A stretch of DNA of 64,000 nt from Icerya purchasi. Taxonomy: Eukaryota; Arthropoda; Insecta; Hemiptera; Monophlebidae. How positions within the stretch are numbered: the stretch's first letter is position 1; every line of letters begins with the position of its first letter. The stretch is from assembly GCA_039619475.1 (NCBI GenBank), contig CM077116.1, positions 1,736,001 through 1,800,000 of the forward strand. Reading direction: 5' to 3'. The notes beneath the pieces are model-generated. The model was given only the letters and a program-made list of their open reading frames with translations. It made no database searches and was not told the origin of the DNA. The position numbers and the translations under genes were made by a program. This document shows positions 27,201 through 39,200 of this stretch, one piece after another.

Positions 27201-30200
27201 TAAAAATAATTTAATTCATGGATATTGGTCATTGTCAGAAACTTGGAGACTTCATTATTCGATTTTAAAATAGATTGAAACGAATTCTTTTATTGGAGTG
27301 GTTATTATTTGATTATTGGTTTATAACGAATTACCTAGTTTAGGTAATACAGCGATGTTTAAAACTTTATTTTTTCTGTTCTTATTAATACCATTATTAG
27401 GCAGCGATGGAAACGAATTTGACTTTTAGTTTGTTTGTTGTAATCAATGTTTGCTAGAGGGAGTAGGCTTTCAAGTGACTCACACTAAATGACTATTACT
27501 ATAAAAGGTACATCATCGCAGATTAGACTTTTTAAAACAATGCTGGATAATAACATAAAATGCAGTTTGATCTTACTCTATTAACTTAAATACAGAAAAT
27601 AATTTCAATCTGCAATGCATCCGATTCAATTATATTAAATTATTTCTTTCATATATATATATTAGCTAATCGTTTTTTTTTTTCTTAATTATCAAAGAAT
27701 GTGTAAATCCATTACTAACATTTTTTTCTGCTCAATGCAGTTTTTCTAAATGTAGAGTAAAGCTTATAACGATTTCTTACAGCTTTGCCGAGTTTTAATA
27801 ACTGGAATTTTTATTTTACAGGTCCCTACTACACGTACCGTACCTACTGGGATTTATACCATAACGAATACACTCAATACAAAACATGTTTAGGCGCAAC
27901 GATTAATAAACTGAAAATGGTGCCTTTATTTTTATTTCTTTATTTGTGCACAGATTGGGCTTTTCCATTAACGGTATGCACGTAATTAAATTATTATAAA
28001 TTATACTGTTAGAGACCATAGGAACACCTATTCAACAACTACTGACGTAATATTTTGTTTTATTTTTTTTCCCGCTGATGTAAATTTCGATTTTTTATTT
28101 TATTTAAATTTTTCCAAAACGGTTACACTTAAATATATTCTTCTTAAATGTAGTCGATTGTCTAAAAATAAAAGTTTTTAATATATAAAATAAACAATTA
28201 TAATAAAAAAAATAACAAATTATCTACTTGTATGATTAATTATTTGCGTTTTGTGGAAGGGATTACAAATGTTATTGTATTGTTTTATTAAAGTTCAGTG
28301 TCAGATAGTTCTGCAGCATTTATTTTATTTGATTATGTAATTTATTCGCTTAATTAAAATTTTTTTTCATCATATATTTTTCATGTTTATAGTGATCTTT
28401 GACCGAAATACGACTTCAGTTCTATCTTACGTGTTCTTACCAAGGAGAATTTTCTATACTGTTAATCTCGAATGTTATTGCTTTTTCCATTTCTATATAA
28501 ATTCATTTTTGTATTATAATTACTTTTTTTTATGTAATTTTTGAGCACTTTTCCTCCGTATAAAGTATTGCAATTGGAATTATTTTTAGTTTATTCTGTT
28601 GTTTTCTTATTTTGCTATATTTTATTTTTTTCTTTATTGCTATTTTTAACATTGATTTCTAGCTAATAATAGTCGTATCTTTGTTTTACGTTTTTCTGTT
28701 TATCATTATTATTGACTTAAATTTTTAGTGAGTTTTTTCGTCTGTTTAAATATTTTCTTATGGAAATTTAATAAAAGTTCGTGAATTTCCTTCGACTGAT
28801 ACACGTAATATGGTTCATTAACATCTCAATATTTGCGATAAACTGTTTTTGGTAGAATATTTAATACATCACCGTGCCAATTGGAATACTCTTTAGGTGC
28901 TCCGTTATACTGCATTGATCTTATTGTGAAATGCAAAATAGTAGTTTATTAATGAATCCATTAAAAATGAGAATAAAGACTAATGACGAAGAAAAGAATA
29001 GGTGGGACTATACACAGGGTCATACGTCAGCGTTTGAGAATAAAATAAGTAAATAATTAAATATACGGATTGCGGTCACCTGATTAGTTAGTTGCTTTTA
29101 TTGCTTACTGCGATGCTGTTAATTTATTAAGAAAGAGAAGTATTCATTATCATCAATAAGTTGTTAATTGCATTTATTACAAATGAAAACGTTTGTAAAA
29201 TCTTTTTCAGGAATAAATACGCTGGCTAACTTTTGACTTCTTTTTTATTAGTTTTGTTTCTCTTTTTTTTTTTTATTGATATGCTAGTCTAATCATTCCG
29301 ATTAGTAATAATCGGAACTCAAAATTTAATAATCTATAATCTTTGTTTAAAATTTTCTTAATACAGTAATAATTGTTTGTGTTTTATTCCAAAAAAAATG
29401 TTATAAACCGTTTTTTTTTTTTTTTTTATGAAATCTCCTATTAGTACCTCCAGTTTAGAACATGCACGGAGATACCCTGAATTTAAAAGATATGATATTA
29501 AAATGTTTTTCTTTATTCGCTCTTATTTATGATTAATCCGGTGCTTTATTTCCAATTTCGATAAAAACAAAATTGCATTTTGTAGCCTGTTGTGTCTTTT
29601 AAACACTAATAGATACCGTAGAATCACCGCTAAATAGAATTACGCACCGATCTCCTTTCTACTTATAAACTCTGTTCTCCACACTTGTGATCAATTTTTC
29701 AAAAGGTGCTCTGTTCATAACAGTTTGTTTATCCGTGATATTGGTAACTACAGTTCTTAGCATTACCTATTTATACACATCTTACAAACTTGTTTCAAAA
29801 ATTAGATGCGCACTATATACCAGTATGTTGTGTTTTAAAAGGTAAAGTGTCGAAATAGTGTTAAAGAAGATAAAGATCTAACGGTGTGCGGGGAAGTAAT
29901 GTCACATTAACGGAAAATTTGTTTACAACCTATTGCGTTATAGAAATTATATATAATTTTATTATACGAATTGGAATTTCACTTTATTTCGCCTTCACCG
30001 CCCTCGATTAATTCTCTAACGCGACACTTAAGTGCTATTTCATTCAGCTAATCTATCTTAATCACGACGTCTCAGCTCGACTTTTAGCATGACTCGAACG
30101 CCATCTTTCGTCACTCGGGTTCGCATGTCAAGTTTATCGATATTTCGGTTTCCTGTAAAATAAATAATTTTAAATTTCGACTGTGTCCGAATCACGGAAA

Positions 30201-33200
30201 ATCGAACAGGTTCTTTTTGGTTGTTCCGACGCAACCGCAAACAATCATTCTGCAGTATGAACCGCTCGTTTATATTTATATTCCTGGACTTTCATTCTTC
30301 AAGTCAGTCACGTTTTGAATTTTGTACGTATCACTCGCTTCTTCAGAGCGATACCAGTCGGTGCTTTTTGAGCACTCCTATTCCAAAAGAGTTGGTTCAG
30401 TTATTACTCTACCTGGATAGTATCACAGTGCTGCAGGTCAACAGCTCGTTTCAGAGTAGCGCGCATTAGCCGATCGCCGCGCTCATTCTGGTCATTCGTT
30501 TCCTGTCGGGCAGTGCTATCTCTGGTGCAGATCTCAGCGGCATTCGGCTTCCAGTCGTCGAGTGACCAGTTGCTGTTGGTCAGCAACAAGATTCATCTTG
30601 CTTGGCTCATCACATATATCGCATTAAAAGCAGTAGTGACGTGGTTCTTCGGAATCAGTGTACGCTTTTCAAGTTAGTCATCCAGAGCGGATTTCTGCTA
30701 ACTTGTCAATTACGAGTCTAGTCTTGAGTAACCTAAGCGTTAGGACACTTAACAGAAGTCTTTCACAGAAATTTAGTTCTCGGTTCACCGATACAAATAT
30801 TCGTTCAGACATAAGTATACTGTCAAATTTGTCCAAATTGCATGTTGTTAACTGTTGTTCGTCGTTAAAATGACGTCATGAACAGAAAATCATTATGATC
30901 ATGTCGTACACGTTAAAATTTAAGTATTATGAAGTGTATTCGAAGAAAACGGTAATCGTGCTAGGTCGCAAATTTATGTTTACACGAATGCCTTCATATT
31001 TAGTGCTAAACAAAAAACTACGCCTGAAGAAAATTTTCCAAATGGGATAATTGTCCACATTAAGGAGAAAGAATGGACGCCAAAGCGACAAATTTTAGAT
31101 TGAGAATTAATATACTTCGGAATCGAGGCCAGGTGCTCTGTTGAAGAAAAAAAGTTTATTAGTTTTGGATAATATCAAAGTGCATTTGACAGACTAAATA
31201 AAAAGTGTACTTTACAGGTCAAATTCAGTTTTGGCTAACGTACCTGGAGGATTAACTAAAATAGTTTAACCATTACTTGTTTCCGTAAATAAACTTTTTT
31301 AAAGAAATTTTAGGAAGCTTTATGTTGTCCCATGGTAATTAAACCAATGAAAAAGCTTTAAAGACTACCATTTTTACTTATTTTGCAGTATATTTTACAA
31401 ACCTGAAGTGATGTAAAAAGTAAAATAATGATGAAATTCTAAGAAATGCGACATTTCAAGTAATTTGAACGGTATTCTATGGGGTGAAAGTGGATCAAAT
31501 GAATCTCGAACAGAGTAGCAGAATGAAGCAGTACAGATGCTATTACGGGAAGGATTCAAATGAAGGAAAATTTCATTTAAGTTATGCAGTTAAATATAGT
31601 TATGTGTGATGTTTTGATTTCTTAGTAAATTATAATAGTTTAATGCATCCTTTTATACAGCCAAATTAATTTCAATATTTAAAGTAATTCCTACATTTCT
31701 GTGCTTCTAGAAATACATTTTTGTGCAGTGTTAAAAAAAAGATTGTTGAATATAACCATAAATTTAAGGTGCTTGTTGTTAAGTACGATAGTATATTAGG
31801 TATAAACATTTTTATCTAAAACATCTAATATTATAGTAAGTTTTCTGATAACCTACTTTCCGGTTCGGAATTTGTATTTTATTTATGCATATTCATTCGC
31901 ATTACTAATTTATCCCAAAATCGGTGTATACGCATCTATTCGCTAATGTAATTGAATGTATGGCGGAAAATTTTGTACTTACGGTCTGGTAATTTTTTTT
32001 TTCTTTCGTTAATAGATTTTTCTACCATTAAAAGTGTCTACAGTTTTTGAATGTAATCTGATTTATATTCGCATTTTATTATAGTCTGTTCGGTGTGTAC
32101 TATTTATTCGTTTTAAATGAACTCTATATTTTTTCACGTAAAGTTGAATACAATTCAGTTGCAATTCAATTTTTTGATTATAACTAGTAAAATGTATATA
32201 TCATTTTTTTAAAGTAGCTTAATCTGCATAATAAATCTATGTGTTTTTCATTTTAGTATTTCGGAAGCGACGCATTTTACGAAGAATGTTCATTCCTGTA
32301 TCGGTTATTTTATATGTACCCAGCATTTTTTCTATTCCGTTTACGAATGTATATAGGCCTGACATTGTCCGAATGTGTTTGTACGATGGCTGGTCTCGGA
32401 TTATATCCTACTGTTACAGAACCGCGCCCTGGTAGTGGACCGTCGACATCATTTATCGCTTTAACCGAACCGTAAGTTATGTTCCTATTTTTTTTTAACT
32501 CAGTTTATTTACTTATTTAAGTTGATTGTTTTCTGAAAAATAGACGACATTAAAACAAGTTCAGTCAAGCATGATGTTTCATGCGCTAAGAATTCCGTAT
32601 GTTAAGTTAACGATAACTATAATTTAACATATAATAAGTGAATAACGTCGATATAAAACTATTGATACTTATTTACCCGACGCGTTTCGAAGTCTTCATG
32701 ATCACGGCATTTACATAATATTAAATTCAAAAAAAAAAGGAATTTGATTTTTCCCGCTGCAAAGTATTGCCATCTCGAAAATTTCGTTAAGAAAATGAAA
32801 TACGGCTTCGTTACTGACAAATAGCGATCTTTCAATCGTTATTTAGCATGTCCGAGAAGGAAAAAAAGAATCAAAAATTTCGAGTTTTCCGCACCCCAAG
32901 GCCTAATTTTGACGTTAGAAACCCGGATTTTCCAAACTAGAAAAATATACGGGGAGATGTACATATTTTTAACCTTGTTCACAATTTTTAACTATGATAC
33001 TCGAGTCGTCAAGAAAGGGACACACGTCATCTTATGCACTTCTTTGAACTTTTCACTAACTGTTAAGGAAGTGACTTACGGTTTCGTTCCCGTCAAATAG
33101 CGATCTTTCCAACGATATTTCATATGCTCGGGGAAAAAAATATTCTTTTCAAAATTTTTGAGCGTTCGGCGCACCGAGGGCTTAATTTTATAGTTAGAAA

Positions 33201-36200
33201 CCCGGTTGTTCCAAACTAGAGAAATATATGGGGAAGCCATTTTTTTAACCTAGTTTAAAATTTTTAGTTATAATACTCTCCGTGTTAAGGAGGAACACGT
33301 CATTTTTTATCTTTTCAATGATATATCACATGCCCGGAAAAACAATATTTTTTTCAGAATTTTTGAGCTTTCGTCCGTCCCAAGGATCTAAATATACAGT
33401 TGTAAACATGGCTATATTTTTCCTAGGAAGCGGTTCTTTTTGCATATGTCTGAAATACGTTTTAGCTATTACTTACGTGAACTTTCTTTTTTTTACTGTT
33501 TTTGGCCCAAAAGGGTGGTTTAAATAACTTTTTAACCATAATTTTTTTTATTTTGTGAAAGGGACAGTTGTCTCGGGGTGAACGCGATCCGTGAGTTTTA
33601 ATATTAAAATCTGATATTGAAGAATTTTTTTTCTTTTTTTATTCTAGAGTTTATTTTTTTTATTGCTTTCTCAGAAAAGAAAAAAGTTTCGTTAGAAGGA
33701 CAAGTAAGATTATACATTTAAAGCTTCCATGACGAATACAATTAGGAACACAATTTACAATTAACACCATGTTTAAAAAATTTGATTCGGAAAGCTTACA
33801 CTTACTATCATCAGAAACAGTTTCTTTCTGATGGTGGTAAGTGTAAGCTTTCAAAAACGCTAAGTTTGATGATCAAACTTTTTAAACACGGTAACTGCGG
33901 TAAATTATGTTCCTAACAATTTAATTTTTTACCAAAATTGTCTTCACTACTCTTCTATTAACTTTTCTGCAGTAATTCTTATTTTTTAGCTCGGTCTGAA
34001 TTATTTTTACATTCGCGATATAGAAACGAGCAACTATTAGATAATAGCATCCCTAATAGCAAGTTTCGGAACTTTTTTTATTTGACTTTGGTCTTTTTAA
34101 TCATTGAAAAAACTGTGCTATTTCTTTTTACAGTAAGAAGCTTTTGATATTATCATTATCTGGCTACTTAAGAATTTTTCATGTCATAATTATTCTTTCA
34201 TTTAAAGTTTTTGAGTTCTTTCCTAGCTGCACGCGATATTTTAAATAACAGTAGCGAGAAAGTAGAACTTTTTGCAAAAAAAATTATTTATAGATTACGA
34301 ATTTTGCGTACTTTAGATATGCAAAGGAACCGAGGCAAAATTAAAACGCTTGATATAATTCCTTTTTGTTGCAACTATAACAAACGAAAATCATTTTTTC
34401 TCCCATGAATTAATTCTTCGTTGCCCAACTATTTTTGGGGGGGGGGGGTTAAACAAATTCCACCCATCGTCAACCAAACTCTTGGAATAATTATCATTTT
34501 GCCGAGTATGCACTTCCTCTTTTGTTCTTTACAAATCGATACCTAAATTTATGTCATGAAAAAGATAACTGCCCAACTATACGTACCCATTAATTTACAT
34601 CGTCGAAATTTCTTTTAAACATACTTTTTATCCGTAAAGTAACTTTAACATTCAAAAACAATTATGCTAATAAAAAAGAGGTGCCTTATCGTTTGGATAT
34701 AGTCGTGTATTGAAATAGATTTGATTTAGCGGTAGTGGGTTTTCCTTTTTTTTTTTTTTAATATCGTATTTAAGATGAAATAATTATCGAATCAAACAAA
34801 TTAATTACTAATTTCGCTGATTTTTTGTTATTATTTGCATAATTAAAAAATCGCTAATACTACTAAATCTGCTCTAAAATACCTAACCAAGTGCTTTTTT
34901 TTTTAGCTGAATAAAACGACTTCCGAATTCGACTAAATGAGAAATTAGCATTTACCCTGTAATATCGTTACACTTATAACAATTTATAGGTAACAGTTTC
35001 ATTCATTAAGCTGTCCTCCCCCGTATTCTGGTTATTAGAAAGAATAGTCTAACCAAAATATATTGCATTCGCAATAAAGAACCCTAACTTACTAATGTTT
35101 TTTTTTTTTTTTTTTTTTTTTGCCCAAATATTAATAACTGACTTACAATAAAACTATAAAAAGTCACAATTACAAGAAAAAGATACGCTCTGTTCTATGA
35201 CTGTTTTACCACTTCCGCTCCTTTTTAACGAACTTGAAGTAAACTGATCAAAAGATGAGAGTCAGACCAAAAAGAAAAAAAGAGAAAAGAAACTTTTATT
35301 TTTTTTAAAATATCGGATGAAAACTATTTCTCGTTCCTGTGGCGAACAGTTTCATTTATTACAAATGAATAATTAGGTGTTTGACAAGTCGAAAAGGTGT
35401 TTATTATTCGAAATTCGGGTAATCGTCATTACAATATACGTAAAAGAAATGAAAGATAATAGAAGACGCTTAACCGATATACAATTCTGAAGAAATATTT
35501 AATCACTTACTGGAGCTATTTGTATTTTGTATTAAAAAGTAGCGTATCCTTTTTTTGTAAACGGGAAAAGACAAAAAACAAAAAAACAATGTTTTAAATA
35601 AAACAAAAAAGAACGGTTCTCTTAAATCAACTATAATTAAAGAGTTGACTACTTAATTTACATTCTTTTATTCTAAGTATAGCCGTCATTTATTTAATTT
35701 AATAATTTTAAATATGTTTTGAAATACGAGGTGTGGCGATTAAATAACGATACTACATTGTTTATTGGATTCCTTTTAAAGTGATGGACGAAACGAATAC
35801 AGCTACAATAACTTCAAATCTACTGTTTGTGTACGCAACTCAGTAATTGTTTCACTTTTGCGTATTGAGGAGAACGTGTTTAGTACAGTTTGTCGGAAAA
35901 ATGTGCGACGAAAAATCCGAATAGCGCGTCAACTTGAAATTTTTCATTAAATTGAAAAAAATCCCTACTGAATGTTTAGTATTACTAAAAGACATCTATG
36001 GGGAAATTTGTAGGTCACGTGCACGTATTTTCAACTGGCATAAAAGGTTTTCTGAGGGTTAAGAAAGCGTCAAAGATGACCAACATCCAGGTCACCCTGT
36101 TACAGTTTCAACGTCGGATATAGTTGTTAAAATTAATGAAATTCTGCGCACAGATAGTCGATTGAGCCTTCAGCTGATAGCAGAGATGGTACGTGTGGAT

Positions 36201-39200
36201 AAAAAAACTGTTTGAAAAATTTTACACGACGATCTGAACATGACAAAAATCTGTGCCAAACTGGTACCAAAAAAGCTGACTGCAGATCAAAAGCTGATTC
36301 GTAAGGAAATTTGTGTTGATTTCCTCGAACGATTGCAAACCGAACCCGAAGTGATGGAAAGGGAAGTGTTATTACGTGTGATGAGACATAAATTTTCCGA
36401 TACAACACCGAAACTAAACGCCAATTTATGCGCTGGAAAACCCCGGCATTTCCAAGAATAAAAAAAAAAACAGCAGAATAAGCCCATGCTCAGCGTTTTC
36501 TTTGACATTAACGGAATTGTGCATATAGAATAAGTCCCCGGTGGACTGACCGTTAATTAACATTAACAATTATTACGTTTCTTTCTTTCTTGAATGCACT
36601 CGCGTTAAGAGGATTCGTTCAGTCTAGTCGTATTCGTATTATTTCTAGTTTCCTTCACATTTGCTGCTCCATTGGTTTAACGGTGAGATTGACTAGCATG
36701 TATAGTACGGACTATTGATTTCGGTACTAAATTAAACCTTTACTTCAATTTGTTGACTTCATGGGGATTTGATCCTTATCTGATCATTCCTGTGATTGTA
36801 TTATTCTCCGTATGCACTTATCCACGTTCTTTCTTCCCTCCATTCCATTCAAATTGATTTGTTGTGGATTCCTAGTCATTCAAGTATCTTTGGTAATGAA
36901 GTGACGGATTGTTTGGCTCGACTTGCTGCTTCTTTCCAGTTCTTTTTTTAAAAAATCTCATCTTTTAATCTCCTAACGCTGTGTAAAAGATTTCGTCTTA
37001 GACTTGAGTTGAGTATATTCGCTTCTTCTTTTCCAATAATTATTTCATCTGTATGTTCAACCTAGTCTTGCTGCTAATCTGTGGTTCTTTTTATTTCCTT
37101 CACTTCGTCGTTCTGTTGTTATCTCCATTATTCGTTTGCGTTCTTAAACCATACTCTATTATGTTCCTCCCATTTTCGTTTTTCGTTGGTTTCCTCCCCG
37201 TCTTGTTTTCTCCACTTAAACGAAGCGCATGTTTGCGACGCTGTTCGTATGTTATCTTTCTGTTGCGCGTTCTACTCTGTATTCCAATTTACTGAGACTT
37301 GATCTTCCTACTCTGTATTGCACCTCTTATATTTTATATTTTCTTTCTCCACACATTATTCTCGCTATCTGTTCCTTCCTAGTAACGATATGTAATCGTA
37401 TTAAGATCCAATTGATTCTTTCCTTTTCTAATTGTTTCTACGCATAGAGGCTGAATCGATAATTGCATGAGTATACTTCTTCTTCTTCTTAAGGTGCCGT
37501 ACGCTACATAGCGCGTTGGCGCAACGTATTCGTACATTTTTAGCTGTACCGGTATAGGTTGTGTATCAGGCAATTATTATATACAACGCAGGTGTATACA
37601 CGCAAGACTACATTCGGAACTGATTGTAGCCGCTTGTTATCGCGCTACAAGTGCAGTCCGTCCGGTGTGGGTCTGCTGTGTACTGACCTAGCGCGCATAT
37701 GATGTTGAACATGGTGGTTTGCCATTGCCTTCTACGTGATTATTAGCGATTATTTATTTAATTCTTGTAATAAGTTCGTCGTCGCTCGGGATCGAACCCG
37801 TGACCTCCATATCGGAAGTAAAGCGCTCTAGCAACTAGTCTACCGCAGTTCCGAGTGTAGTCTTGCTTGTGTACACCTGCGTTGCATATAACAATTGCTT
37901 AGTACACTACCTATATCTGTACAGCTGAGATGTACGAATAGGTAGTCGCCGACGCTCAGAAACTGAGTATGGCACTACAAAGAAGATGAGTATACTAAAA
38001 TGTTTATTTGCCTCTCTCTCTATTTATTTGCTTTCCGCCAAAAATCTGCTAAACTGATCTGAATTAAATTTAAATTATGAAACCTCTCACACTTGGATGG
38101 AATTTAAAATCGATGCTAACAGCGATAATTTTTAATGAATATCGTGTGATAAATGAGTCTATTTAGAAGTGTATCGTTAGTTTAAGTAATATTTACTACT
38201 ACGTAAAATATCATATTTGCAAATGCGAAATTAATAATCTTAAATTACACGAGAAATCTTGTGAGTATTGGTTAATATAAAAATGAAAATGTTAAGTTAT
38301 TGAACATTACAATGTAGTAATATATTAAATTTACCGATTTCGAAATTCAGTGATTTTTTTTTTTTTTTTTTTTACCTCTAAGGCTTGTCAACCGATCAAA
38401 TAGAAAGTAAAGAGGTTAGTTATATTTTAATCGAAATTTAGTGATAATCAATTTTGAAATAATTATAAGAAACAGAGAAAATGTTTTCTAAGCTCGTCTT
38501 TAAATAGAATCTGTTTTTTTAAAATTATTATTATTATTATTTTTATTTTAATATATTTTCCGAGCCCTCACTGTGAAAGGAAAATCGATATCAAAAATAT
38601 ATGTGTATTAAATATAAATAAAATATTTGAATATTTTCTATTATTACAGAAAAAAATATGTAACAAAACACGTTACTAAAGGCGAATACAGTTTTGAATG
38701 CATTCACAATATTGATCCGGGAAATTCAGAATTCAAACCAACCGTACGTTTCGCCATGAGATATTGGAACATGACTGTGCAGTACTGGCTCGCTACTTAC
38801 GTTTACTCAAGGCTTCCAAAAAAGAATATCATGTAATTAATTTCAGATTTATTTTAGTTTTGAACTAATTTAGTAACAACGTGTGTAATTGCTATTAAAG
38901 AGAAAATTTAAGTTATTTTTTACTCTACCGTAGAATGATAATTTTTTAAAAAATGAATGCACAGTTCACACTAGGTTGTTGCAGCTGCGTAAATTCGATC
39001 TCCTTGTATGCTTATTTTTGGCAAGTTATGTGTTATAAAATATGTATGAATCGCATTTATACATTATTTATTATTGATTCAGCCTACATTGATAAAATAT
39101 AAACATTTATAGTTTTCGAATAAAATACATAATAAGAATAGGTTATTGATCGAGGAAGTACAATTTAATAGGGGAGTTAAGAGAACTGCCGTTCAAACTA

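Noticed and set aside
36133..36508. Minus-strand frames at 36133-36508
   Set aside because: Shadows of the plus-strand mariner relic.
37780..37860. Candidate tRNA gene (A and B boxes)
   Set aside because: No full cloverleaf, embedded in a SINE with a target duplication and an AAG tail; treated as a tRNA-derived SINE head.
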